Below are positions 47,501 through 62,685 of a stretch of DNA of 64,000 nucleotides, piece by piece. The position numbers were made by a program, and so were the translations under genes. The DNA lies in the NCBI GenBank assembly GCA_942159475.1, contig OW804096.1:44391744-44455743 (forward strand). The letters run 5' to 3'. The notes under the pieces are model-generated. The model was given only the letters and a program-made list of their open reading frames with translations. It was not told the DNA's origin and made no database searches. The stretch is from Sthenelais limicola (Eukaryota > Annelida > Polychaeta > Phyllodocida > Sigalionidae). How positions within the stretch are numbered: the stretch's first letter is position 1; the number at the start of each line of letters is the position of its first letter.

Positions 47501-50335
47501 TCCTTCATCTTGAAGACAACCCAAATCCCAAACATTAGACACCTTCTGCCAAGGAAGGTGGCTATCAGCACAGAAATAATGTATTCTAATCTCATTAATA
47601 AATTATTATTAAAACTTGAATACTAGAGCAAACGAAAGTAGTTTTCTGAGGAGACTCTGGCCTTCCGTTTGTTGAAGGTTGGCCAGGATTTATTAAAGGT
47701 ATTTCCCCCCACAATTTTGGTAAGCTTATCCTCTGTTGGAACTCTTTCCAAGAATTAGCGCTAGAGGCAGGAAAACTTCACAATAGAAATTGTCTCAATT
47801 AAACAGGCGTGAGGCCCGACCTAAGGAGTAGCACGGCAAGAGTTTCGTGTTATTCAATCTATGAGCACCAAGAGCTCTCAAGAAATGGTATTTGGCGCTC
47901 GCTGGAGAGAATATGTCAACACGAATTGGACACGTGCCAATAATTGTCCGAATCATTTTATTTTTCCCTTAACAATTATTATTATATCGAACTTAGAGAT
48001 TTCGGTCATTTGATAAATGAGTAGTGTATTATTCCCATGGTTGTAGTAATAGTATATTCCCTATTGGTTTATGAACCATTCACCTCTATAGCTCAGACAG
48101 GGAAAGAATGATGGAGATTGACACCTCAGAATTTCATCCGTCTCCCACTGGAGGATCCGCCTCTCCCAGACAGTTCAGAAATACGTTATTGTTAGGTTTT
48201 TCGGACATTTCAATGAGTAATTTAAATGCTTATATATATGTGAGCGACCAGAATCATGACTTGCATCTATTCAATGTCATTTGATTTTGATGAGTAGCTA
48301 TTTGTTGGCTCTAAATGCAAATATTATCTACAAATCCTGTATGTACCATGCATCTGTATAAAATGATACACATTCTCGGAGTGAGGCTGAACGTGAAAGA
48401 GGGGTCCTATTCTCTGAATGGTAATTGAAAAGGAGGCGTGGGAATGGTTGTCATGCACCTCCCAGATTGCTGAAAGTGTTGTTCCTGCCATTGACCTGAA
48501 AGCATAAACAATGCAAGATTTTATCTAGAATTTACAGTATTATCTGAATCACTTTCGCTCGAGTTGTAGGCGTGTATTCATTCACATAAGATGCCTTATC
48601 GTGTTCCATATATCTTATTCTGTTCTTAAGCTGGATGCATCAATATCCCACTGTGTAACCCGCATCTTCCCTACCGTCCCCATGCTAACAAATTGCCAGA
48701 CTAATGTATTTTAATTTGAGCAGTTACCTCATAATTATTCCCCTGATTTAAATTAGAACGACGTTCCAAAGGGATCAGTCAAAGCCAGTCTCTGCTATAA
48801 TATCTATGATTACACTATGGCCTCTGATCTATCACATACATGTGCTCCGTTGGAAACACAAGATCATTTCTTTGCCAGTTTGAATAACAAGTACAGGTTT
48901 CTCATTGATATACATAGTTAAATGTGTCAATTCACGCTTTTCTGTGTGTACAAAATAGGGGAATATTCATCCACTGGTCATAAATAGTTCTGGACCATGA
49001 GTTGGCGCACAATGTCCCATTTGGTCAAAATAATTGACACTTCAAACGCTGCAGTAAAATATACGTATTTCATTCCCATACATCCGAATGTTTGGCATGA
49101 GAGTCTCTATGACTTCTGAAGTTAAAGCCTACATTAGGAGACTTTGACCGGCAGGAGTGTAAGGAATGCAGTTGGCATCCAACCAATATTTTCTGCTATA
49201 TTCATACCTAGCCATGTATGTTGCAAAAGGAAAACGAGAAGGCCAATTTACAAGAATGTAGTTTACAAATATCAGACATTGCCTTATAACGCCTGAAGTA
49301 CAGTACATGTACTACAACAGCTCCGGGTTAATTATGTATATTAACTATCTTGGTTACTGTATGTATCTACTCTATGTCTGTGAAGGTGTATTCAGTAACG
49401 TTTAATTGAAAGAAATATGGATTTATTTCAACAAAAATAAAGTGGTTAAAGTGGCTAATTAGTGGTTTTCTACAAGCTTACGTTCCCCTAATCGATAAAT
49501 AAACCTAGTCTCTGTTAATAGTTATTAATCTAGATCAACTTCGGTGAAATATATTATACTTTCGTTATATACCTTGCTATCTAGTTTAGGTTAGGTACAG
49601 AAGAAATATAGATTATGTGACTAGGCAAAATTCCTCAATACCTATGCCTGTTTACAATGGAATGTTCATAATTCACATAATTCCTTTATTTGTCAGCTGG
49701 TATACAAACACAAATCTAGCCTGAATATGGAAAAACACATACAACAATACTTTTAGACATGGCTATTTACATATATGTAGCAGTCTTCTGAGATGGCGTC
49801 AATATTTAATATATTTGATAATCAAGAATATTGTACTCAACCTCATTTAAAACCTTTGCATATTTATGACTCACATATTACACACAGTGTTGAGCTGGGA
49901 GGCTTTAAAAACTATACACATATCAACATATTGGTGCAACAGCTGAGAGGATCATACGCTACTGACCAACTGTAAATAGCCTGCATTGCCTAAGCCTTAA
50001 TAGTACAAGCATGTGCCAAGCGTGCCTGGAGTTTTGTTATGACCCTTTCAAGCATATGTCAAGTGTGATCCTGTGAAAATCTTTAACTTAACATTCATCC
50101 AACATTCTTCAGTCTCTTACCACTTCTACATTGTTTTTTACATTCGTGTTGTCCGTATTTCGGCAATCAAATTTTATGTATGAGTTACCAACATTCAAAT
50201 ATGAACCACAGAGCATCCATGCATGTAAACGTTAGTCGTGCAGTGAGATATTTAGGACATGGGCCCGAATGCATCATTATAATAGGTCCCTATGTTACGT
50301 AACATTACGTAATATCGTCTATGCTATATTGACTT

Positions 50336-50470
50336 TTGACTTGTTAACCGCCGGAAAATGTATAGTAGATATGAACTAGTTTTGCTGGTTTATCAATGAA
50401 TTTTAACTTGTTAACCGCCGGTAAATGTATATTAGATATGAAAGATTTTTGCTGATTCATTGGTGAATAT
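50336..50470. repeat. Two-copy direct repeat, 68-bp period
   Basis: CTTGTTAACCGCCGG starts at 50339 and again at 50407. Each is followed by [AT]AAATGTATA.TAGATATGAA, then TTTGCTG.TT.AT..[AG]TGAAT. A tandem duplication with moderate divergence, non-coding. Confidence 0.8.
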
Positions 50471-53400
50471 TATTGAAACAAATAATCATTGTTAAAAGTT
50501 ATAATTCACCAAAATAATCCATCTTTTTAGGAAGAATTAGATGGTTGGAAATTCGGTCGCAATGAAATATATTTCATCACAATTTTTCGGTCATTTTCCT
50601 GGCTAACATAAACTTTTACAACAAAGATCCATGTCTTACATGTGTTATCGATAGCATATGATTATCATAAATGCCCAGTTCCTCGATCGAGTCTGTAGGG
50701 AGTAATAATACAGCAATTGGCGGCTCAGTAAGGGTGCACATTGCACCCATCGATGGGGGGTGATTGACAGAAACGCCTACCCAGACAATACATATGGATT
50801 CCATATTGCCTGTAATGTCATGCAGAGTTATAGTGATGCCTCGGGTAGGCAAAGCCCAGACAGCTCCTCCTCTGCCACCTCCTGCACAACCAGATCTATC
50901 GATCTGTTTACGACCTCCCCTTTCCAGCAGCGCCTTGTACAACACTTCATCTCCCTTTATACAATAAATTACTTGGGCCAATTATATATATCATGTTTTA
51001 CATTGGGTCTATCACCTGTCTATGTAGTTTCCATTATTTTGAGTTTATTATTCATTTTAAATAGAAAGGCGTGGACAGACAGGTAGTCATGATGGTCCAG
51101 AGATGCAGTGGGCAGACCTTCCTATTATGTTTTCCTTGGAATCATGGGAATTCTAGGGTTAACGTCTCAAGACCTTAGGGTGTTGGCTATTCGAATAGAT
51201 TGGGGAGAGGAAGTAGGGTTAATCATCAATCTCCATTTACTACTCAACACCATATATTCATTGAACCATTTGTAAATGGTCTGTCATGAATACAAATTAC
51301 ATGGCCTAATTACTTGCTTGCTATACGTCCCCAAAATAAATCTTCTTGCAAAGAAACGATGACCATTAGTTTGATATTTAATAAATAACCACAATTTATT
51401 TTGTTAAGATGTGTTCACCTCATTCATGATTCTACCACCCTGAACTTAAACGACCGAAACTAAAGTAAAATTTTGTTTCAAGGCAATTCAGAGCGATACT
51501 CTAAACTCGCGATACTCGTTGGTCCACAATGTACATATGCACACACACTTTTCTATTTTATACGAACGGGCGTGGGCTCGACACATTGGAATTCGAAACA
51601 GTCGAAATAAATATTTGCGTTAAGTACCACAGCATAAAACTCCAATGGATATTCATACTGAATCCGTGGCCAATATTGATCCTTAACGCTCAGGCCGGGT
51701 CTCACAGACAAACGTTGTACAAACCGTCTAACCCTTGGGTGTGTATATGTGCTGGTTTTGGCACCATTCCATCCAAGTATGCTTCAATTTTTCACGCTTC
51801 GTTCTGTCGGTCTCTCTTCCCTCTATCCTTCTCCTGTCTCGTATTCCCTGTCCCATTCACTCTTTTCCCCTTTTTATTGCTGTTTGCTCGGGAAGGCAAT
51901 CATGCATGGATCTGTATTGATCTCTTGCAATAAATGATGCACGATCTTCTAGGTGCCTTCTATTGTAATATGTATATTTATATATTATAGAATCCTCCAG
52001 CGCAGAACACCCCCGCGCGAGAGAATACCCCTGGGACGGTCCAAACCCAGAGATGATATATTTTGCACAGACATTTTACACCCAGTGCCCGAGGGTCTAA
52101 CAATATAGGTCTTTCGCTTTAGCTAAATAGTCGATAAATTCGTAAATTAGAGACCACTGTACGATTACAAGCGGAATAGATAAAGACAACAGAAATATAT
52201 ATTATATAATACCCTCAGGAGAAGTAAAGACCCTGTTTTATAGGAGGGGAATAAATACTGTGATAGCTATCGGAGTTTTTTTTAGCGAAAGGAAAGAATT
52301 AATTATTCTATTTTGGCGCGATATTAAAATGAGACATTGATATGGGCCTACTCAATTGAACCTTAAGTATAACACAGCCTGTCACAAATAAAAACAAGCA
52401 ACTACAAAAATATTTCCATAAAATCGTTCTCCTAAAAGGTATGGGATATAGGTAAAAAAGTAAAATATGGAATAAAAAAAACAATTACCATAGAACTCCA
52501 CAAATGGTTCTATGCAATTACCAAGAGTGGTTTAAGTGAAAAAAAATCCCCCTAGCGTAAAGGATAATTACACTCACAAATAGAATATGTTTGAGCCGGT
52601 GTATATATTTCAATATCGTGAATTTTCATTTGGCATCAGTCCAAATGGCCTCAGAAAATAAAGAAAAGAAAAAAATGCCTCTTGACACCGCCAGGTTGGT
52701 ACCAGCAGTTGAGTATGTTTGATATATGGGTGAACCGGTCCTATCTATAATAGGCAATACAGCCCAAATTGGACGGTATCATGGTGAAGAAGGGTGTAAT
52801 CTCCTCCCAACATTATGTTTATATTTAATTATCGAATATAACATGTACATGTATTGTATATAAATTTATGTACATGTATATTTAAAAGCGTGTTTGACCT
52901 TGTCGAATGAAATCCACCCTCTATTTTAGCTACTTTAGCCGGAATAGATCTATATCTTCACTATACAGTAAAAAAACATCGACTGTCTGGTTCGCTTATC
53001 ATTGTCTGCACAAATATCCTGTTTGTCAATAAGAAAAGAAAGTACATGCCTTATATCTCCCAATTAGCAATGTTCAGCGTCAACTTTTTGTGTGTATTTA
53101 AAAAAATGAGAAATTGTCCTTTATTAATAAATAGCGCAATTATATCTATTGTACTTTTGCAGTTGACCTTTTCTTTTATGGGATCGCAATTAGAAGTGTT
53201 GCGAAGAAAATAGGCCCATAAAGGGTGACACTTCTGCTGAAACCTGGTAACAATTAATATATGCATGCACCAAAGTTGTAGAAGGCGATACTAACCATTT
53301 CTTTTTATATTCTGCCAATATTTAAAAAAAACATAATGGTTTTAATTTTCTCGCCAGTATATTGAATATTGAAGCATGGGCTATGCTAAATAGAAGTATG

Positions 53401-56400
53401 ATGCATTGGACAGTGACCAAGAAACAAGTCAGTAAAAATGGACATGCACCTCCCCAACTATGACTATGAGGGCCATTATGTCCTTATTTGAGGAGGCACG
53501 GATGTCTATACATTAGTGGTATAGCCGAACAAACAGGTCTACCCGATGCAACCTCTGTGAGTCACCTCGTCCCTGTTGTGGTAAAGTATCCTTTAATTCC
53601 AGCACAAGTCTGGGTTACAGACGGCGTCCTCACGAAATCCGTGTCTTTCTTGGCCCCCTCCCCCCTCCCCCTCGAACCTGGGTGTCATTGTAGTCGCACT
53701 GGCGTAGACTAGAATAGGGATTAATCCGAATGTAGGCCCCTACTCAACCCAACGTCCACCCACTCTAGACCTCGTTTGTAAATGGGAGGTCATAATAAAA
53801 TTGAGGGAATATAACAAAGACACAAGCACCTGTGTCCAGACTCAATATCTTACGGATTGTTCACTGTATAATGCTAAATTGAATCCCATTAATTATTATC
53901 TATTTGTATTAATATTATTATCTTCAACTATTGATCGTAATCTTCATTTATATTTAAGCATTGATTGTATTCCCCCCGTCAAATTCCTCGCAAACCAACT
54001 GCATAAATTTATATAATATTGATTTGTGTGACATTGCCATTGGTTTATGTCAAAGTGTGTTGCTTCATCTCCACTCTTAATTTTATCAAACCTTTCTCCC
54101 CTTCTCTTCTTGTATTGGGGCCTTTAACCATTGGGTGACCTCAAATCAGCCTTTCTACTTAGCGTTAGATGCTCACCCCTCTATCGCGGTAGCCTTTCCC
54201 TCTCTTCTAAATGGAGCTTTGATCAACGTGTATTGTAGCTAGGATATGGCATCGATCAGCTCGAGGCAATAGAATTTGTTTTTCTCGCTATTGACCTGGA
54301 TCTGGTTTATGGAAATAGACTAGCCGGCCTAGACTGTCCCACCATCCCACTCCCTCCCTCCCTTTCCCCTCGCATCATATCACTGTTTTACGTCCGTTCC
54401 ACTCCCCCAGCTCCCTCACTTCTCCCCTCCCCTTCCCATGCCTCTAAAAAGTCTAGAAGCAGCTACCGGTAGATCCTACTGTTCTCCGTCTTGATCTCCT
54501 GCCCCCACGGGGTGGGTTGGATCGGGGTCTTGTCAGGCGATACATGTCTATAGGAATAGGTAAGCGTGTGTGATGATGGATATTGCGGATAGCCCCTAGA
54601 AACGAAGATCAATCATCGGTCATGAGTCATGTTTTCTTTCCATGGGCATGGACCTTCTTGAGCACTGAAATTTAAATAGTGGGACCATATATATATGTGT
54701 TTCACATGCTCTTAAATATTATCCATTCTTTTATTTTTGAAGCAATTTGTATCATTCTTCTATCCTACCATCTAAGGAAAGGGAACGTGTGTAATATGCC
54801 CTTATTTAGTCATTACCTACACATGCCTCATCATGACGAAGTAATGGTCCTGCTTCCAGATACCGAGAAGTCCTTGGGACCTCAGGAAGTTGCTCTTAAT
54901 CTCCATCAAAACAATGCTGCGTGATGTGGTCACAATGGACCCATGACGAAGAGTAGCAGGGATCAGGGATATATATCCCCAATATTTACCACAGTATTTA
55001 GTTGTGGTTTCCAGAGGAAATATCGAATGTCTATTTGTTTTAGGGCTCAAATATAGAATCCTGATCTCACTCCCGGAATCCAGAGCTTCACATTCAGTCT
55101 CATTAACCTCACTTCTGTCTGATTGTTTTGATCAAAATATCAGAGGACACACTTCAAGGGCATGGTTGATGCTGATTAAGAAATTTGCAATCCGATGCCC
55201 TAATTTCATTAGTAGGCTTGTCATCGAGGTCCTGTTTGTAGAACTTGTTAAGCCTCCCAGTAGCCTTGATTCGTCCTAATCATAATTAATAGCTAGAATT
55301 AGATTCACTCCATTTGGCACTTAAATTACTATGATGATGTGCCCTGATGCTGATGACAGCATCTTTTCTGAATTAATGGTATCAACGTACTAAACGTAAC
55401 TAAAAGCCTATTGAATTTATATCATCGAACCATCGATACAGATATTCCTGAGACCTCGCCTTTTCCACGCCACAGCCACGCCCCCTTATTGTGACGTCAT
55501 AATGGTTGTGCGGCACCTCACCTTCTTATGTAATTCTTACGTCATCCGCACACCTTTCTATTCCACACTTTCTACTGATTCCGCAATTTTTCTTCTTCAT
55601 TATTCAATTATTGTATCTGTATATTGTTATGGGAAATAAACCTTGCTGTTAGCTGGTTTCCTGGCCACTCCTGCCTTATCGTCCATCATTATTAGTGCTA
55701 GGTCAACAGGACATATATATCACAATTAGTACAAACCAATTTCACTTCCAAGTATTATAATTGAAACAGAAATGAAGACAAAAACTTGAAAAATTTGATT
55801 AAATATATCCACCACAGGTTTAATCAGCAAATCCGCAAAGTCTTGTATTCTCCACCCAAGCCAAAGTCAGGGTATATGGTCGAGTGCTTGTACCGGTACT
55901 TGGACGCGGCCTATACCTATAAAGGTGTTTCTAGTGCTCACATTAATCACTTCGGTTTTTTTATTCGCTTTCTAGGGTTTTGCCTCTCCAGGTTGTAACA
56001 ATTCGACCACTGCGACTATTTTCACATGCCCGCTGTAGTTTTAAACCTTTATGACAGAAGAAGGAATTCAAAGGTTCTATAAAGAGAATGCTTACGGAAC
56101 TTCAGAAATATGGACGATTGGCTCGTGCCCCCAAATATACTAAGCCATGTAAGTTAACACAAATTTACCTGATACAAAAGATTATAGTATATATGATAAA
56201 TGCCATATCTCGATTTCCCCCATATAATACAGCGTATATTATATTTAAAATTATAGCCATATATCTAAAAAAAAAATTAAACTGCATTAATATTGAGATG
56301 ATAAATCCATGCACGTGCTAATATAAAAAATGATAAGTCCACCCCTATATATTATTCTTTTTCACTGAAAATAATAAACAAACTGCATCCCGTTCAGAAA

Positions 56401-59400
56401 ATATACCGTCTGTACAAGGATAGATAAAGTGAAGATCGGCAGCTATACCATTCACTCGAACACGCTCCTGGTCCTGGCATGTACTCGCTGACCCTCATCT
56501 TTACGTTGTAGTTATAGATCTTCTCAGGAAAGTCTGACATATTGGACATCGTTTACTATATCGATGTAGCAGTAATACTACAGAGTTATGTGGTGCTTAG
56601 ATTAAAAGATCTTACTCTAAGTGTGGTGTTAAGAAGGAAGCACTTAAAAAGTAGGGAGTGCACATCTTTATATGTTAATGTATAATGCATTATCAAAGCA
56701 AAATGAAAAGCCCACTTTCTACCTTGATAATTCATTATTGAAATCCTATTATCTTTTTCAATCGATAAATAAAGTTAACTATCTTTAATTATAGTTCAAT
56801 ATAGGTATCATGGGGGAGTTGTGAATGAATACTAGTTTTTAAAAAATCGAAATGTTAAGAGGTCATTTATATAAGTTCGTGTAAATATTCAGGCACGGTA
56901 TGTACGACAGAAATGCCGGTATTACTTTCACAAAACCTGACACATTGAATTTGTTCTTTGATAGTTTTTATTTTGAACTTAAATTTAGGTAATTCGACCG
57001 TTCGCATACACACCGGCTGACAACCTATTCAAACCAGCTCAACGTTTATCAATGATCCTATAGCTTTTATGTCCTTGAACGAAAAATGAGGAAAGCATAG
57101 CAGCATTTATTGCAAATAGACTCATCTCCGTAAAACCTTTTAGATTGGATGACTGAAGAAAATATTTCACCACTGTCCGTTTGAGATGCTTCGGTGGGTG
57201 GTAATTTTAACTTTCAATGTCAAGATTAATTAAAGTTCTACTTAGTATCATTGAAAACTCCATCATGTGTCTAAAAAGAGATATTTTGTTGCATCATCTT
57301 CAGTATATCATTCCCATTTTCCGAGTCACATCTTTGACATGTTAATCATTTAAAAAGCTATTCTATTTTTTAGATTTGAGATTCTATTCGATCACTGAAC
57401 TCGACAGCAAAATACTTTCTAAAGAGTTTGACTGCTTTCCATTAAAAGACTTCTGTTGAAAGGTGGAAGTGTGTCCGCCCAGTAGTAAAGATACCATTCG
57501 GTTTTGATAGGATGATAGTGAACATGCTTCTTATCTTGCGGCCAGCTGATATCAGCATGCAGAACGTTTAGTTCCATCCACTTCTATGGCCATTTATTCA
57601 TCATGCAATACGCGATTCAGTCCTGCCTGTATTGTATTATCTGCTATGCTCACATATATACAATAATATAGCGATGTTCTGTTTTTTCGAGATAGAGGCA
57701 GCTTCTATCCTGAGAGTTGACGCCTGGAAATAACAGTCGATAAACAAAATAAATGCCTACTCTGAATCCTGGAAACCACAGGGGAAAGAATTGGTTAATG
57801 GCTGAGTACTGTATCGAAAGAAGCGCCGAGGTATTTCCATTTGTCATACTCGGGGAAAATGGGGGTGTTAGTTAATAATTGGATTTCGGTGTCGTGTATG
57901 TTTCAGTTACAATATTGTCGAGTGGGAGTATGTGGGCCGAGAGAGGAGGACCCGTGGGGAATTGGTATTAACTTGTGGAAGGGTGTGTCCCCCATATCCC
58001 TCTGAGCCAAAAGCATAATTTTGCAAGTGAGGATGAGTCGGGGTGAGTAATACCAATTGTATTTTCTACTGTCCCAGAAAAATGTATTTTCAAGGAAACC
58101 CAGGACATTGACCTGCAATATATAATAAGGCAAAGATATGCTGATTCCCCCAATTTAAGTATTGGATACCTGCAATTGACAATCATTGAACAACATCTAT
58201 TGTTTACATAACACTAGCTTTATTGTGCAGTGCCATTTACTGACCACTCCTTAAGGTTGTTCATAGGCTCAAGCCGCAAGATTCGCATGGGGAAAAAACT
58301 GAAGTGTGATTGGGAGCCTTTCAAGATCATGATTCATATTCCCACATACTTTTTCGTTACGGGGATCCCCCTCAGACTCATAGAATTGTATGTTTAGGCC
58401 TACATGGTTTACCGGTTCGTATGCACTTTGGCAACAACTTTCTTTTACATACGCAGGCAAGACATATTGATAGGTATTTCTTTGTTATTAATCGTCGTAC
58501 CCACAGATTTCCCATAGAAGACAGATAAGATCATTTCAGATTACGTTTCAACTTCTATTTTGGTATTTCGATACAGAGCTTTGCGCTGGTATGTATACAT
58601 TCCACCTCAACAGGGTCAAGACCTTATGAAAAATGTTTTGCTCAACCCTTTCGAAAGAAAATAAACCCTGAAATCGTATACAACTAGCCCTGAGGTGAAT
58701 AACCCCAAAAGATCCGTTCCCAGATCCTCTGTGAATACCCCACCCCCGCCCTTTAAAATCCGCTGTACAATTGGGTGGAACAGTATGAAAGAATCCAAGG
58801 GTGTTGCCTACCCCCTTGGGCCAGAAGATAATGGGGTGTTTATTTCCAAGTTACTCCCTTGTGTATGCGTTGTTTATAACACCGTTTCATGACTGCTACC
58901 TCTTGGTGATGGTGTAAATTCAGGGAATGAAATTTCGAGATGAGTTCTTCTGACCGCCGAGGCTCTAACTTGGATTGATGGGTCTTGCATCTGTTACCGA
59001 GGTAGACCAGAGTCTGAAGTGTGCATGTCAATGGGTATCCGCGTATACCGATAGCTTATCATTAAATGCATCTCCCAACACCTACCTGAATATTTCACAC
59101 GGGTAAAAGGAGGTGCGTAAAGGAGTGAGGAGTCTAGGCTACCGGCTCTAAATATACAATTTGTAAGGACGCGTATACTCATGGTCAAATACTGGGAAAG
59201 GCAATCAAGATGAAGCCCGCCCACCGATCTGATTGTTAGAGGATATTGTGGTATGTGAATCGTACAGTAAATCTTGAAGGGAAATGCTCCATTCATAGCT
59301 TTAGGTGATTATTACGTAACAGCATATCCATGCTGGTTTCATGAATATTTTTGGTTCGCATATTGATAATGTTAACGATATTTGAGCGCGTTTGCGATGA

Positions 59401-61265
59401 ACCATTCAATTCAACTTAAAGGATGGTGGTGTCTTGGGATATTGGAGACAGTTTCGTTGATTGCTCATTCGCTCTCCCTCAGTATTCTTTCGAACTAAAG
59501 TAACTGCATCAATACCTGTCATTTCAGGTTTTCCACCAATTCATTTAGACGTTGGTGAAGAGAGGGATTGCATATAGTGGAATTATACTAGATATAGCAA
59601 GTGGAAGAATCCAACGCACTGCCAGTGAAGCTGTAGGTATGTAATGCTCTCTGAGCATACGGAGCGACTCATGGTTGCATCACTCACTACTCACGCTGAC
59701 CCACTAGTGTTTATTTATTACATTCCAGATGGGGGCACAAAACAAGCTTATGATGCAAAATTTTGCTTACCTGAGGGGGCAAAGTGAATAACACTTGGGC
59801 TAGGTTAGCTAACCAGTCGATCAGACGCCCATTCTTATAATTCATTCTACGCACATGGAATTGATTTTAAAGATTAATACCTACCCGAAAATAATAAATT
59901 TAGCGATAGTAATTTGTAACAACATTAGCCGAGACAAGATAGCAAATAGATATAACTGTTCAGCCGTACACCTCTATAATATAGGATATATTGCATATGG
60001 TTTTGGGATGATGTTGGATATACATGTACACAATCATGGTCAACTATCCCTCGAAAGCTCTCGAAGGTAGAAGCGGATATGGTTCCCACATTAAATAAAT
60101 ACCGGACAGCTCCCAGCATTTCCAGTATATACTACATAATATACATAATATATGGAGCCTAGGGGCGTCTGTGCTCGGAACAATACTTTTATACATACTA
60201 TACAGTTTATCTGCGTTGAAGACATGATTTCCACCATTATGCTTATACAAGCTCTAAAGGTCTTTTCATGGTTGTAAATTGAGAATAACAGTTTCAACAA
60301 AGTCGCTGGTCTTGCTTAGAATTTCTCAACTAATGAATCCATAATTATATCATAGGGGGACTATGATGATGATTAGCACGAGTGTGGTTATCTCGGCGTT
60401 CGAGACAGAGGAAGCCTTGTCAGATGCAATTTATGTGCACTAAGGGACAATCATCCAGGTTAAAAGCTCACATCCACGCTAGGGCCATTCTGAAGCAATT
60501 ATCCAAGTGAAAAAATACATAGATTACTTGTCAAAAATAGGTCTATATCAAGCAAAGTACCGCCAGGGATGCCTCAGATAGAGTGACAGTGCTGGGAGGG
60601 GTGGAATATGGGAAGTAAATGTGTTTTATATGTTTGGAAGGGCAGGGTCTGACTGACATACGACCCGGTCCAGGTCCGGAGGCTATAGGGATGCTAATCT
60701 GTGGACATGTGTGTACCATAATGTGGGGATTAGTGTTGAAAAGCCAAGAAGCCGAGTGGAGCATCATATATATAACACCCACAGAGGGGTCTTTTTAGGT
60801 GGATTAGTTATGACTACATTGGGGAAGATCCATCAGTAATCACCGCCAGCATCCAGTCTGGGGAAAGGTTGTTAATATTTCAAGAAACAGAAAGACATGT
60901 ATTCGGAGGGAATAGATATTGCACAAAGAAATATAGACGAGATCGCTCATCTTAAATTATACATAAGGTCAATAAACTACAATAAATTAAACTGTCTCTT
61001 GCGAATATCATTTTCCCCTGTTCTCTGTTTGCCTCCACATTCATGCATTCCATCCTTCATAACCAATTATAATAATTATTATAACCCAGCCAACTTTGTT
61101 ATAGTCTGTCTATAGTAAATGAATCGAATGGTATGCATACAACCACTGTAACACCATCCTGAATCTTTCATCCTGTATAAACCTAGCTTATAGACGTACA
61201 TGTGCCAATTTCTCGGTATACGTCTTGACACTGTTTTTATAAGATAGCAGGCCAACGGAAAAGAA

Positions 61266-61313
61266 ATGCTTACATACAGTGGCGGATTAATGCTTACATA
61301 CAGTAGCGGATTT
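61266..61313. repeat. Two-copy direct repeat, 25-bp period
   Basis: ATGCTTACATACAGT[GA]GCGGATT occurs twice in a row with one internal difference. Non-coding. Confidence 0.75.
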
Positions 61314-62660
61314 TGAGTGGAAATGGAACGCGATGATCCGGAAACATTCAAAAATGAGATCGAATTTAAATTCTCACCTGTAAGCTGTATGTATATTTTT
61401 AATAGCTTATCGTTCTTAAATACCTAGTTTCAAGACATGAAAAAAGCCCTGTGCTCCCTTTTAAAATCCTGGATTCCCTACCGGTAGTCAATTTGTCATG
61501 AGAGATAAGAATATGTTTTACCTGTATTCTTACTCTATCCTTGGTAATTGTCTGGCAAAAAATGCTATTTCATGGAAATGTAGCTTGACAAATTATCTAA
61601 CCAAAACTATTACAGAATAGGCCTCACAGGTGAAACCATGTGGGAACAAGAGCAATGATTACTCATGGCACAGACCTTTCTGCAATGGAAAAAGCAATGT
61701 AAGGAGAATTGTAAAGTTCCTTGCTTGCCCTTTTAATCTGTATGGAGTCGTTATTATGGTTTCAGACAGAGGCTATGTGTTTCCTCCGATGTATGCCGTA
61801 AGCCTGAGGCATAGGTCTGTAGATACAGACCTAGCTTGGCTTCGTAGGTAATTGATGGGACGAAACTGTGTATTCAGCATTGATCTAAACTGAATCATAC
61901 CACAACATTGCCACTTATAATAACACCATTACATAGCTGATTTATTACACACATCCACAAGTGCTATATTATACACATGTAAATATAATCTTATGCAAGT
62001 GATGAGACATGTCCTTTCATAAAGAAATGTCTGGATTCCTTTTTTTAAACTAGAGATTTATAATCCGAAGATTCAGATTTCATTTTCATATGTAACTTTA
62101 CCTTTCAACGGGGCGAATAAAAGATCCAAACTTTTAAGAAGGGAACTTTGTTATTTCAAATAATCTGTTTCTTTTTCGTTGTTAACTGTAAAATGTGAGA
62201 TTTATAATGTCGTGTTTCCCAAACAATATTTCACACATCCTATACCCTTGTCGAATGTTGTATCAAATTTCCTTTTGAAAGAGTCTTTTCTCCAGTTTTC
62301 ATAAAGGAGGTGAATGGATCTAGTGAAAAAGACAGTCTTGCAGTGTCTTCGGTATAAACAATAAATCTTGTTTGAGCCCATCATTAAAACATGCATGGGT
62401 ACGTGAATTAAAATGATAGCACACGATTTCACACTTTCTGATACTCTCACAGTGTGTAGAGGTTCTTCGCTGCGTTGGTCTTTGGCGAAGGGGGATGTCT
62501 CAGAGGTTTTTTTTCGTGTTGGAAAACGAGTGTCCTGTTTTGTTTGTCCTGGTGTAGGTATGAATGGAGTCAGTGTGTCAGCGAACAATCACTGGTGGGG
62601 GGATCTCTGACGTCAAATGTGACAAGTGGGGGTCGACGCCCCCGGGTCTCTTTCTCCTCT

Positions 62661-62685
62661 CGCTCACTCGCTCACTCACTCACTA
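62661..62685. repeat. (CTCA)n / (CTCACT)n simple repeat
   Basis: Short CGCTCACT/CTCACT microsatellite, non-coding. Confidence 0.7.

Noticed and set aside
51529..51933. Plus-strand 134-codon open frame considered as a gene in the right flank
   Set aside because: The hydrophobic, Phe/Ser/Leu-rich C-terminal half reflects a T/C-rich DNA stretch. No family recognised.
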